The translations under genes and the position numbers were made by a program. Of a DNA stretch of 64,000 nucleotides, positions 1 to 8,246 are shown in pieces. The stretch is taken from the NCBI GenBank assembly GCA_910584725.1, contig CAJUBE010000025.1, positions 1-64,000 on the forward strand. Direction: 5' to 3'. The DNA comes from an uncultured Lachnospiraceae bacterium (GTDB lineage Bacteria; Bacillota; Clostridia; Lachnospirales; Lachnospiraceae). The notes beneath the pieces are model-generated. The model saw only the letters and a program-made list of their open reading frames with translations. It was not told where the DNA came from and made no database searches. Within the stretch, counting starts at the first letter, position 1. Each line of letters opens with the position of its first letter.

Positions 1-105
1 ACTACTGGGTTCGTAGCCGTTTTTTAGCTTCACAAGTGTCAAACTCGGGATTATAGTTACGCCTTATTTATTTGTAAAGAGTTGGCTGTACGATCAAAAG
101 ATAAA

Positions 106-134
106 TTGTAAAATATTGTATTTAAACGTATAAT
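106..134 (+). promoter_or_regulatory. Sigma-A promoter of the LRR-like gene
   Basis: TTGTAA at 106-111, a 17-bp spacer and a perfect TATAAT at 129-134. It lies about 50 bp upstream of the TTG start at 187 in AT-rich DNA. Matched by eye to the consensus. Confidence 0.6.
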
Positions 135-186
135 GATAGTATGTTAAAAAAAACGGGTCAGCTATAAGCAGAGAGGAGAACAGGTT

Positions 187-822
187 TTGGAAATTCAATT
201 TCAGTCACGTTGGTTTGAGAAATGTATCAGGGACTATCTGGGGATTGCAGATAGAAAAATTACGACAGAAGATGTCAGCGTTATCAAATATTTGTATGTG
301 AGTACAACTGACGGTTATTTTTTAGGATTTGGCAAGGGTGATCTGCCTGCAAATTTCGAGTTTTCAGATGCGGGAGATGAGTGGTTCTGCTGTTGTCTGT
401 CAGATACGGGAAAATATCGTACAGTAGAAGATTTTATTGAAATAAGGGAATGGGAAGACAGTAAAGAACTTCTAATTAAGAGAGAACTTTTAGATGAAGA
501 AAGTGAAGATGAGGATACATCAGATATGCAGGATTTTGAGAGCAGCGTCAAAATTTATGAGCCTGAAGAAAATGATTTTGATGGGCTTGTGAGGAATGAA
601 ATGACGTATGATTATGGAATACTTTATCCCGAAGACTTTGCACATCTGAAAAATCTGGAAGTTGTGCGTCTCATGTCCTGTGAGACAGAGATTCATAGTC
701 TGGCGTTTTTAGAATCGTTGTCTAAAATACGTGTTTTGGAAGTGGGACAGGTAAGGTTACATACACTTGAAGGTTTAGACAAAATAATCGGGCTTGAAAA
801 GCTTTGTATATGGGCAAATTAA
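187..822 (+). CDS. Hypothetical cytoplasmic protein with C-terminal leucine-rich-repeat-like region
   Basis: I recognise no named family over the full length. The 211-aa product starts at TTG 187, chosen because AGAGGAG lies 8 bases upstream. Residues 1-95 are a mixed, aromatic-rich globular region; residues 95-130 are very acidic (EEDEDE-like linker); residues 145-211 read as two to three short leucine-rich repeats (LKNLEVVRL, LSKIRVLEV, IIGLEKLCI). There is no signal peptide or membrane segment, so it is probably cytoplasmic. Monocistronic between its own promoter and a hairpin-rich gap. The LRR reading is an inference from leucine spacing; a role in protein binding is only a guess. Confidence 0.7.
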   Translation: MEIQFQSRWFEKCIRDYLGIADRKITTEDVSVIKYLYVSTTDGYFLGFGKGDLPANFEFSDAGDEWFCCCLSDTGKYRTVEDFIEIREWEDSKELLIKRELLDEESEDEDTSDMQDFESSVKIYEPEENDFDGLVRNEMTYDYGILYPEDFAHLKNLEVVRLMSCETEIHSLAFLESLSKIRVLEVGQVRLHTLEGLDKIIGLEKLCIWAN

Positions 823-1162
823 GTTCCTATTATTAAAAATATATCTGGCTTTAATGCAGAAAGGCAGAGATTCGGAAGAGTCCCTGCTTTTTTTCTGCCC
901 AATTAACTGGTGAAAAGTAACAGTTCAGCTCAGGACTTTGCACTTGCTGCAAAGTCCGTGAGAATACGTAATGGTTGAAAAGAATCCGGCCTCTTTGCCG
1001 AAGGCAAAATTGGAATAGGCCGAATTCAGTAACTATGAAGCCGAAGGCTGAATAGTTATGGTCATAATCCCGGTATATTGCAAATATAATGAAAATAAGG
1101 GCGCATATTTCACCGAATTTGCAAATCCGAAAAAAAGAGGATAAAATAGGAGATATTGTAAT
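823..1162. other. 340-bp intergenic region with three consecutive hairpins
   Basis: No gene seen. It holds three separate inverted repeats: a 9-bp stem at 933-941/949-957; an 11-bp stem with one mismatch at 982-992/1017-1027 that encloses a second small stem TTTGCC-gaa-GGCAAA (994-1008); and a 7-bp stem 1030-1036/1052-1058 enclosing AGCC-gaa-GGCT (1039-1049). Two of the inner loops are GAA. None is followed by a T-run, so they are not classic terminators. Confidence 0.6.
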
Positions 1163-2593
1163 ATGAAGGACGAAAACAATATTTCAAAAGCGATAGAGGA
1201 AAGACAAGAGAAGGATATGAAATTCGAGAGTGCGGAACAAAAGAGACATTATATGTTGGAAGAACCGGTGGAAAAACTGGTATGCAGGTTGGCAATGCCT
1301 ACCATATTAAGTATGCTAGTCACCTCGTTTTATAACATGGCGGACACTTTTTTTGTGGGAAAGCTCGACACCCAGTCTACGGCAGCGGTGGGGATTGTTT
1401 TTTCCCTGATGGCGATCATTCAGGCGATCGGGTTTTTGTTCGGGCACGGTTCCGGCAATTTTATTTCCCGGAAGCTGGGTGCGGGTGATATAGAAGAGGC
1501 GGAGAAGATGTCCGCGGTCGGCTTTTTTACTTCTTTTTTGGCAGGCGTGGCGATTATGGTGGGATGTATGTTTTTTATCGAACCGCTCTCCTATCTGCTC
1601 GGTTCCACGGAGACGATCCAGCCGTATACAGTGGCTTATCTGCGGATTATTCTGATCGGTGCGCCTGCCATGACGGCGTCTTTGGTGTTAAATAACCAAA
1701 TGCGTTTTCAAGGAAGCGCTTTTTATGCCATGATCGGTATCGTATCTGGCGCGGTGATCAATATTGTGCTGGACCCGGTTCTGATTTTCTGGTGCGGCAT
1801 GGGTGTTGCCGGGGCGGCGCTTGCCACGACCGTAAGCCAGTATTTAAGTTTCTTTTTCCTGTTAATTATGATAAGGCGTGGCGGAAATATTCAGATCCGT
1901 TTTCAGAATTTTAAGCCGAGCCTGCATTTTTTTATCGAAGTGATCCGGGGCGGGATTCCTTCTCTGTTTCGGCAGGGGCTTGCCAGTGTTGCCACAATCT
2001 GCTTAAATCACGCAGCTGGTGTGTATGGCGATGCGGCGATTGCGGGTATGTCTATTGTGTCGCGTATCATGATGTTTGCCAATTCCGCACTGATCGGTTT
2101 TGGGCAGGGCTTTCAACCCGTGTGCGGTTTCAATTACGGGGCGAAGCGGTATGAGCGTGTGCTAAAAGCGTTTGGTTTCTGCGTGAAGGTGGCTTTCGTC
2201 TGCCTTCTGGGAATGGCGGTCGTGGTATATATCTTTGCGCCCCAGCTTGTGACTGTTTTCAGAAAGGACGACCCGGACGTTATCATGGTGGGGACGGCGG
2301 CGTTGCGCTATTCCGTCATTGCCTTTCCGTTAGCCGCGTGGATTATCATGTGTAATATGATGTTGCAGTCTATCGGCAAAGGATTGAAGGCGTCCATCGT
2401 TGCCTCCGCCAGACAGGGCATTTTCTTCCTGCCGCTTATCGCAATTCTGCCACATTTTTTTGGGCTTGCGGGTGTGGAGGCATGTCAGGCGGTGTCGGAT
2501 TTCTGCGCGCTCACGGTTTCGATTCCGCTCGGGGTGAGCGTGATCAGGGAAATGAAGCGGGAGGAGAGGGAAGAAAACGATAGTGATTTGTAA
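1163..2593 (+). CDS. MATE family efflux transporter
   Basis: Sodium- or proton-driven multidrug/metabolite exporter of the inner membrane. The 476-aa length and about twelve hydrophobic segments fit the MATE family, and the N-terminal half carries the usual start of the first repeat (MPTILSMLVTSFYNMADTFFVGKLD). The second repeat begins near residue 255 (IRGGIPSLFRQGLASVATICLN). A 30-residue charged cytoplasmic tail precedes the first membrane helix. Start ATG 1163 has AGGAG about 9 bases upstream. Substrate cannot be read from sequence. It stands alone; the next gene has its own promoter. Confidence 0.93.
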   Translation: MKDENNISKAIEERQEKDMKFESAEQKRHYMLEEPVEKLVCRLAMPTILSMLVTSFYNMADTFFVGKLDTQSTAAVGIVFSLMAIIQAIGFLFGHGSGNFISRKLGAGDIEEAEKMSAVGFFTSFLAGVAIMVGCMFFIEPLSYLLGSTETIQPYTVAYLRIILIGAPAMTASLVLNNQMRFQGSAFYAMIGIVSGAVINIVLDPVLIFWCGMGVAGAALATTVSQYLSFFFLLIMIRRGGNIQIRFQNFKPSLHFFIEVIRGGIPSLFRQGLASVATICLNHAAGVYGDAAIAGMSIVSRIMMFANSALIGFGQGFQPVCGFNYGAKRYERVLKAFGFCVKVAFVCLLGMAVVVYIFAPQLVTVFRKDDPDVIMVGTAALRYSVIAFPLAAWIIMCNMMLQSIGKGLKASIVASARQGIFFLPLIAILPHFFGLAGVEACQAVSDFCALTVSIPLGVSVIREMKREEREENDSDL

Positions 2594-2609
2594 ATAGACA
2601 AATTATAAT

Positions 2610-2683
2610 TTTAGTATATTATAATTTAGTAATTTATACTTTAGTAAATCGTAATTGACTAATATTAGATGATATGGTATATT
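2610..2683 (+). promoter_or_regulatory. Promoter of the AAA ATPase gene with 15-bp-spaced TTTAGTA repeats
   Basis: TTGACT (2655-2660), 17-bp spacer and TATATT (2678-2683) form a good sigma-A promoter. Immediately upstream TTTAGTA occurs three times at exactly 15-bp intervals (2610, 2625, 2640), and the -35 box begins at the next 15-bp step. Repeats in this position may bind a regulator. Confidence 0.55.
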
Positions 2684-2709
2684 ATTGAGTAACAGGAGGG
2701 GTGAAGGCT

Positions 2710-4107
2710 ATGTTTATTGGCAGAGAGCGGGAACTGGCGTCCTTGAATCAGTTATACCAGTCTGACAAATTTGAGTTCGCGGTTGTCTATGGTCGCCGCC
2801 GTGTGGGTAAATCGGCGCTAATCAACCAATTTATCCGGGATAAAAAAAGCATTTATTTTATGGGTGTTGAGAGCAATGCCGCACAGAATCTGGAAAATTT
2901 CAGTAAAAGCATTATGGAATTTGGGACAGGCATTCCTGCGGAGATGGCTTTTGTATCCTTTCAGGCGGCGCTAGAATATGTCTTTAAAATAGCTGAAAAA
3001 GAAAGGCTTATCCTTGCCATTGACGAATATCCTTATGTGGCTCGTTCTTCCAAGAGTCTTGCCTCCACTTTACAGCTTTTGATTGACCAGTATAAAGACA
3101 GTTCTAAGCTGATGCTGATTCTCTGCGGCTCCTCCATGTCTTATATGGAAGATCATGTGCTGGCTTACAAATCGCCGCTCTATGGCAGACGGACGGCACA
3201 GATGAAGATATTGCCTTTTGATTTTGAGGACGTTTGTCGCTACTATAAAAATTTTTCTGATCAGGATAAAGCGCTGGCTTATGGAATCGTGGGAGGAACA
3301 CCGCAGTATCTGTTACAGATGGATGACAGTAAAAGCATAGAAGAAAATATAAAGAATACATTTTTGAATCCTATTTCTTTTTTGTTTGAGGAGCCGGAAA
3401 ATCTGTTAAAGCAGGAAGTGAGAGAACCCGCTCTGTATAATGCCATTATTACCGCTATAGCGACGGGCGCTTCGCGGATGGCGGAGATTTCCACAAAAGT
3501 GGGAGAGGACACGAGCGTCTGTGTGACTTATCTGAAAAATCTGGTGGCGCTTGGGCTGATCCGAAAGGAAACGCCTTACGGTGAAAAGGCTTCCAGAAAA
3601 TCTATTTATTTTATTGATGACAATATGTTTCGGTTCTGGTACCGATTTATACCGGAAAACAGTTCCATGATTGTCCGCGGGGCGATTGATGTGGTTTATA
3701 AGCGGATGGAACCGCATCTGTCTGATTATATGGGAAAGGTATTTGAAGAGATTTGTAAGCAGTATCTTTGGAAACTTCTGCTTACGGGGAAATCGCCCGT
3801 AGAATTTAAGGAACTTGGCCGCTGGTGGGGTACGGATTCATCTACCAGAAGTCAGGCAGAGATTGATATTATGGGGGAAGAAGATCAAGATACTGCACTA
3901 TTTGCTGAGTGTAAATGGACAAACGAAAAAGTGGATGTGGGAGTTTTGGAAAAACTGGCGGAAAAAAGTAGGCTGTTCCATTACCGTAATACCTATCTTT
4001 ATCTTTTTGCCAAAAATGGATTTACGAGAGGATGTGAAGAAAAGGCGGGTGAGATGGGGAATGTGAAGCTGGTTTCCTACAGTGATATTATAAAGTTGTT
4101 AGGGTGA
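2710..4107 (+). CDS. ATP-binding protein, archaeal-type ATPase domain plus DUF234
   Basis: A 465-aa member of the PF01637-type ATPases with a C-terminal DUF234/endonuclease-like domain, a family common in archaea and gut anaerobes; cellular role unknown. Walker A is GRRRVGKS near residue 30, Walker B AIDEYPYV near residue 105. A winged-helix-like segment follows (about residues 250-290), and the C-terminus (RFWYRFIPEN, then an AEIDIMG and FAECKW pattern) has the D...E-x-K spacing of a restriction-endonuclease-like fold. ATG 2710 is preferred over GTG 2701 because AGGAGG ends only one base before the GTG. Cytoplasmic. The nuclease-like reading is inference. Confidence 0.85.
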   Translation: MFIGRERELASLNQLYQSDKFEFAVVYGRRRVGKSALINQFIRDKKSIYFMGVESNAAQNLENFSKSIMEFGTGIPAEMAFVSFQAALEYVFKIAEKERLILAIDEYPYVARSSKSLASTLQLLIDQYKDSSKLMLILCGSSMSYMEDHVLAYKSPLYGRRTAQMKILPFDFEDVCRYYKNFSDQDKALAYGIVGGTPQYLLQMDDSKSIEENIKNTFLNPISFLFEEPENLLKQEVREPALYNAIITAIATGASRMAEISTKVGEDTSVCVTYLKNLVALGLIRKETPYGEKASRKSIYFIDDNMFRFWYRFIPENSSMIVRGAIDVVYKRMEPHLSDYMGKVFEEICKQYLWKLLLTGKSPVEFKELGRWWGTDSSTRSQAEIDIMGEEDQDTALFAECKWTNEKVDVGVLEKLAEKSRLFHYRNTYLYLFAKNGFTRGCEEKAGEMGNVKLVSYSDIIKLLG

Positions 4108-4223
4108 ATCTTTTCTACACGATTAAACTTATAGTAACTTATAGGATATATTTTACAGAATCAAGCGTAAATAAGTTGACGAAGGCGTAGTTGTATGAAA
4201 TAATATGAATGGAGGTGAATCCT

Positions 4224-5414
4224 ATGTTTAAAGTAAATCCATACAGACCGGGAGCCGGATTGATGCCGACTTATTTAGCCGGACGTGATGAAGATATAGA
4301 GAACGTTACCCAGATGTTTGAGGCACTTTCTATGAATATGCCTGTACAGTCTATTATTTTTAGTGGATTACGGGGCGTAGGTAAAACTGTTTTGATCAAT
4401 AGTCTGCAAAAAATTGCCGAGGATAAGGATATTTTTTGTAAACATATTGAAGTGGAAGAGAGAAACGATTTTATTTCTCAGATTGCCGCCTGTTCACAAG
4501 CATTTTTAAGGAAGGTAAGCGCGAAAGAAAAATTCAGACATTTGATACAGAAGCCACTCGACGCAATTAAAGCATTGGTTATTTCGTTTGATCCAAGTGA
4601 CAGTACCTTTTCTCTGTCTATGCAGGAAAAGGAATTATATAAATCCGTTAATTTAACGCAGGGTCTGAAAGATGTGTTTACAACAGTCGGTGAGACGGCA
4701 TATAAGGCAGGTATTCCTATTTGCTTCTTTATTGATGAAATCCAATATATGAAACCAAAGGAGCTGGGCTCTTTGATTTCTGCTTTGCATCGTACCAATC
4801 AATTGGGATATCCGGTAATGGTAATTGGCGCCGGACTGCCCAAAATATATAAGATGTTGTCAGATGAAAGGTCTTATTCCGAAAGATTATTTTTATATAA
4901 AGAAATCGGTTCTTTGACGGATGAACAGTCCAGAAATGCGATTGAAATACCTGCGCGGAAATTTGAGATTCATTATACAGATAAAGCAATAGAACAAATT
5001 ATTTCTATTACGAAAGGCTATCCTTTTTTTATTCAGCAGATGTGTCAGGTAGTTTATAAAAATGCGGTTGAAAAGGAGATAGGATGCGGCTGTGTGGAAA
5101 GCAGTACAGAAGAGTTTTATAAACTTCTGGATGTAGGCTTTTTTAAGGTCAGATACGAGAGATGCGCAGACAGTGATAAAAAATTTATTTTTGCCATGGT
5201 GGAGTGTGGAGAATTGCCGTGTACGATTGCCAATGTGGCGAAGAATCTGAATAAAAGCGTAAGTTCTATATCTACCACAAGAGCGCAGCTAATCAATAAG
5301 GGAATTATTTATCCGATCAGATATAGGGAATTGGATTTTACAGTGCCGGAGTTTAGCGGATATATCCAGAGATTGGAAGAGTATAGATTGTGGTGTGAAG
5401 AAAAGGAATTGTAA
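4224..5414 (+). CDS. AAA/Orc1-Cdc6-like ATP-binding protein
   Basis: A 396-aa AAA-type NTPase. Walker A GLRGVGKT lies near residue 50, Walker B CFFIDEIQ near 175, a sensor-like GAGLPKI near 215, and the last about 70 residues look like a winged-helix DNA-binding domain (TIANVAKNLNKSVSSISTTRAQL). This architecture is often annotated as an orphan ATP-binding protein in Clostridia and can accompany mobile elements. ATG 4224 is chosen because GGAGGTGA sits 5 bases upstream, while the upstream ATG 4209 overlaps that site. It does not resemble the preceding ATPase closely. Function unknown. Confidence 0.85.
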   Translation: MFKVNPYRPGAGLMPTYLAGRDEDIENVTQMFEALSMNMPVQSIIFSGLRGVGKTVLINSLQKIAEDKDIFCKHIEVEERNDFISQIAACSQAFLRKVSAKEKFRHLIQKPLDAIKALVISFDPSDSTFSLSMQEKELYKSVNLTQGLKDVFTTVGETAYKAGIPICFFIDEIQYMKPKELGSLISALHRTNQLGYPVMVIGAGLPKIYKMLSDERSYSERLFLYKEIGSLTDEQSRNAIEIPARKFEIHYTDKAIEQIISITKGYPFFIQQMCQVVYKNAVEKEIGCGCVESSTEEFYKLLDVGFFKVRYERCADSDKKFIFAMVECGELPCTIANVAKNLNKSVSSISTTRAQLINKGIIYPIRYRELDFTVPEFSGYIQRLEEYRLWCEEKEL

Positions 5415-5481
5415 TTTTTGCAGGCTGTTTTTGTAGAAAAAAGTTATATATGATAAATTAGAGAGAATGGAGGGAGAAAGT

Positions 5482-5572
5482 ATGAGACGAAAAATGCAGG
5501 CATTATTTCAAAACGGAGACAAGGACACTTTTGCCCATGCAGAATAGCGGGCATATAGAATTCTGCATGGGC
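5482..5572 (+). other. Short 21-codon ORF running into a 13-bp hairpin
   Basis: ATG 5482 follows a strong GGAGGGAG site and opens a 21-codon frame ending at TAG 5545-5547. The end of the frame lies inside a perfect inverted repeat: 5533-5545 pairs with 5560-5572, loop 14 bases. No T-run follows. It could be the remnant of a longer gene, or a leader peptide with regulatory hairpin for the CD3324-type gene 100 bases downstream. Confidence 0.35.
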
Positions 5573-5674
5573 GGCTAAAACTATATGTTCTGCTGTTTCT
5601 GCACTTTATTTATGCAAAGGTCGTCAATCTCGCAGCAAGATGCAAGGTTGACTCGTAAATAAGGAGCGGTGAAA

Positions 5675-5932
5675 ATGAAATATATAAATGCAGCAGAAAT
5701 ATTGCCGGATCAGCTATTGAAGGAGCTTCAAAGATATATCGATGGTGAGGTACTCTATATTCCAAAGGCGTCAGACAAGAAGGAATGGGGAACTGCCAAC
5801 GGTTCGCGCCTGTTTTATCAGAAGCGGAATGAGGAAATAAAAAGGCTTTATAAAGCCGGGTATTCTCTGGATATATTAGTGGAACGCTACCATCTGGCAT
5901 ATAGCACGATCAGAAAAATAGTATACGGATAA
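5675..5932 (+). CDS. CD3324-type small helix-turn-helix protein (Mor-like)
   Basis: The 85-aa product matches the CD3324 family of small clostridial proteins related to the Mor transcription activator: an N-terminal part (INAAEILPDQLLKELQRYI, then GEVLYIPK) followed by a basic C-terminal helix-turn-helix (NEEIKRLYKAGYSLDILVER, then YHLAYSTIRKIV). ATG 5675 is taken as start because AAGGAGC lies 7 bases upstream; GTG 5669 would leave one base of spacing. Probably a DNA-binding regulator; target unknown. It ends in a clear terminator hairpin. Confidence 0.82.
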   Translation: MKYINAAEILPDQLLKELQRYIDGEVLYIPKASDKKEWGTANGSRLFYQKRNEEIKRLYKAGYSLDILVERYHLAYSTIRKIVYG

Positions 5933-5939
5933 TTGCAAG

Positions 5940-5968
5940 GCGCTTGCCCGAAAGGCAGGCGTCTTTTG
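5940..5968 (+). terminator. Intrinsic terminator of the CD3324-type gene
   Basis: Nine-pair stem GCGCTTGCC/GGCAGGCGT (two G-U pairs) with a CGAAA loop, followed by TCTTTT, starting 8 bases after the stop codon. Confidence 0.7.
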
Positions 5969-6102
5969 CGGTGATTTTATTTATAGTCATTCTCATCCCT
6001 GCCAGTATTGTTTCCTGTCTGTTACAATGATGACGTATCATAAGTTTCACAAATTAATTTCTTAATAATAGAAAAATACAAGGAAAGTGAGGGATCAGAG
6101 GT

Positions 6103-7011
6103 ATGAAAAACATAACGACGAAGCAGTTTCAGTTATTATCGGACAATCAGACGGTATGGGATTTACTGGTTGAAAATTACGCGGAAAATGGAGTAGAAGC
6201 GCCATTTTTTGAATACGCGCTTACCTCAAGCTGGCTGGATAAACGCTATCTTTATCTAAACAGACTTTGGTTTGATAAAGGGAAGGCAGTTGCCCTTGTT
6301 TTCTATGAACAGCCGTGTACAGATATATATTTTAGCTTGCATCAAGGATATGAAGCGTTGGCGGAGGAGATGATAGAATATGCGGAAAAGTACATGCCGG
6401 GAAATGGGAAAGAAAAGACATTCTTTTTTTGCCCGGGGCAGCAGGCGCTGATGGATACTGCAGAAAAAAAGGGATACAGACAGGAATTTACCATCGAGAA
6501 TTATGTCATTGATTTTGATACGGCACAATTAAATTACCCATTGCCAGAGGGATTTCATTTTGTAGAACACGATAAAGTGGACCCGGTAAAACATGCGATT
6601 TGCTGTTGGAAAGGATTTGACCATGAGGATAAGGGTCCGTTTGAAAACTGGGAAGGGGAAGATCCGGGAACGCCATGGAATCCCCAAAAAGCATATCAAG
6701 GTACCATTAGCGATATTATGGCTCCGCCCCCGCATTCTACATATGAGTATAATGTTATAATTGCAAATGAAAGAGAAGAATATGTCTGCTTTTCGGGAAT
6801 GTGGTGGGTGCCGGAAAATAAGCTCGCATATATGGAGCCGCTTTGTACGATACCCGAATATCGTCATAAAGGTCTGGCGGCAGCGGCGCTTTCTGTGCAT
6901 TATCGAAGAATGAAGGAGCTGGGGGCTGCGTGTATGACTGGCGGAGGAAACGAGTTTTACCGCAGAATAGGATACAATCGCAAAAATCAGACATACGGCT
7001 GGAAAAAGTAA
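6103..7011 (+). CDS. GNAT family N-acetyltransferase
   Basis: A 302-aa protein whose C-terminal half carries the acetyl-CoA-binding pattern of GNAT enzymes: YMEPLCTIPEYRHKGLAAAA near residues 243-263 (the R/Q-x-x-G-x-G/A loop) followed by a helix and ACMTGGGNEFYRRIGY. The N-terminal half is likely a degenerate second GNAT-type lobe, as in several two-lobed acetyltransferases of Firmicutes. Cytoplasmic. Start ATG 6103 has a weak AGAGG site. The next gene starts 19 bases on and they are probably cotranscribed; given that the neighbour is nucleotidyltransferase-like, a resistance or small-molecule modification role is possible but unproven. Confidence 0.85.
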   Translation: MKNITTKQFQLLSDNQTVWDLLVENYAENGVEAPFFEYALTSSWLDKRYLYLNRLWFDKGKAVALVFYEQPCTDIYFSLHQGYEALAEEMIEYAEKYMPGNGKEKTFFFCPGQQALMDTAEKKGYRQEFTIENYVIDFDTAQLNYPLPEGFHFVEHDKVDPVKHAICCWKGFDHEDKGPFENWEGEDPGTPWNPQKAYQGTISDIMAPPPHSTYEYNVIIANEREEYVCFSGMWWVPENKLAYMEPLCTIPEYRHKGLAAAALSVHYRRMKELGAACMTGGGNEFYRRIGYNRKNQTYGWKK

Positions 7012-7030
7012 GAGAAGGGGGAATAAATGA

Positions 7031-8110
7031 ATGATAAATTTGGAAGAAAGAAACAGGAAGATAATCGATGCCGTAATCCGTAAAGCAAATACTGTGTGCC
7101 CGGAATCTCTTGCTCTAATCGGAATAAACGGCTCTTTTATGACGGGTGACTATTATGAAAAGTCAGATCTGGATTTACTTATTCTGATCAATGATGACAG
7201 GGGATGGCAGCTTGGTTGCAGCATGATACAGGATGACCTGCAGGTCGGACATGATATTTACTGTACCAGATGGGAAGATTTACAGTTTGATGCTAAATAT
7301 GAACATCCCAATATTTCCAAACTGATGGATTCGGAAATTGTGTATTGTGCGGATGAGAAATATGAAGAAAAATTACTTGCATTGCGGCAAAAAGCAAAGG
7401 ATATTCTGGAGGCGCCTTTCTCCGGGGAAGATTATGAGAAGGCAGAAAAAGGGTTAAGAGAGGCGGAACATTGTTATGCGATGGCAATGCTTTCTGACGA
7501 GAGTTCCAGAGTGTCAGAATGGGCGGGCGGTGTCGTTTATTATGTCGAAAATGCGATAGCAATGTTAAATAAGCAGTATTTTCATTATGGTGTGAAGCGT
7601 GCGTATGAAGAACTGGACGCAATGAAGAAAAGACCCGAAAAACTTTGCGATATGATAGAGCATGTGGTATCAGCGGTTTCTGCCGTATCTGTCAAAGAGC
7701 ATTTGACCATACTGATGAAGGGAACAGCAGCCGTGTTTCATCAGGTAAAGGAGACGTTTCCCGCAGAGAAGAAACCGATAGCTGTAGATACAATCGGCGG
7801 CACTTATGAGGAAATGTATTCAAACTGGCGCAATAAAATGTATTTTGCCGCCTCCACAGGAAATAAACACCTTGCCTTTATGAGTCTAATCAGCGCAAAT
7901 GTAATGTTTGCTGAGATCAGCAGTCAAGTGGAGATAGATGAATATGATGTCTTGGGCTGCTATAATCCAGAGGATTTACAGCAGACGGCGCACGCGTATG
8001 ATCATATTCTGCATACATATCTGGGTGAATACAGAAAAGGGGGTGTATCGGAGAGGCGGTATTCGGATATTGATGCGTTTGTAACAGATTATCTGATGAA
8101 GCGGCAGTAA
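7031..8110 (+). CDS. Nucleotidyltransferase-domain protein
   Basis: A 359-aa protein with a polymerase-beta-type nucleotidyltransferase signature near residue 34: GSFMTGDYYEKSDLDLLILI, giving the GS-x-G-x-SDxD metal-binding pattern. The remainder (about residues 110-355) is helical, resembling the C-terminal HEPN-like or kanamycin-nucleotidyltransferase helical domain. Such proteins may transfer a nucleotide to aminoglycosides or to proteins; the substrate cannot be decided here. ATG 7031 has GAAGGGG 10 bases upstream; ATG 7027 opens only a short frame. Probably in one operon with the GNAT gene. Confidence 0.82.
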   Translation: MINLEERNRKIIDAVIRKANTVCPESLALIGINGSFMTGDYYEKSDLDLLILINDDRGWQLGCSMIQDDLQVGHDIYCTRWEDLQFDAKYEHPNISKLMDSEIVYCADEKYEEKLLALRQKAKDILEAPFSGEDYEKAEKGLREAEHCYAMAMLSDESSRVSEWAGGVVYYVENAIAMLNKQYFHYGVKRAYEELDAMKKRPEKLCDMIEHVVSAVSAVSVKEHLTILMKGTAAVFHQVKETFPAEKKPIAVDTIGGTYEEMYSNWRNKMYFAASTGNKHLAFMSLISANVMFAEISSQVEIDEYDVLGCYNPEDLQQTAHAYDHILHTYLGEYRKGGVSERRYSDIDAFVTDYLMKRQ

Positions 8111-8175
8111 GTATGGGTATTAGATAAATTTTAACTGCTTTTTAAGAATGCTGTTTATATAAGTTACGGTGCTAT

Positions 8176-8221
8176 AAAATTTAGGATAAAATAAAGTATA
8201 CTTTATTTTATCCTAAATTTT
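8176..8221. terminator. Bidirectional palindromic terminator
   Basis: A perfect 46-bp palindrome centred between 8198 and 8199, ending in AAAATTT / AAATTTT so that a T-run follows the stem on both strands. It sits between the convergent nucleotidyltransferase (+) and DUF4173 (-) genes and can stop both. Confidence 0.88.
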
Positions 8222-8246
8222 TGGAATGGATGATATGGCGCGTTTT

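Noticed and set aside
4176..4204. TTGACG-N17-AATAAT as promoter of the second ATPase gene
   Set aside because: The start point would fall within or at the ribosome site of ATG 4224, leaving no leader; left out as a feature.
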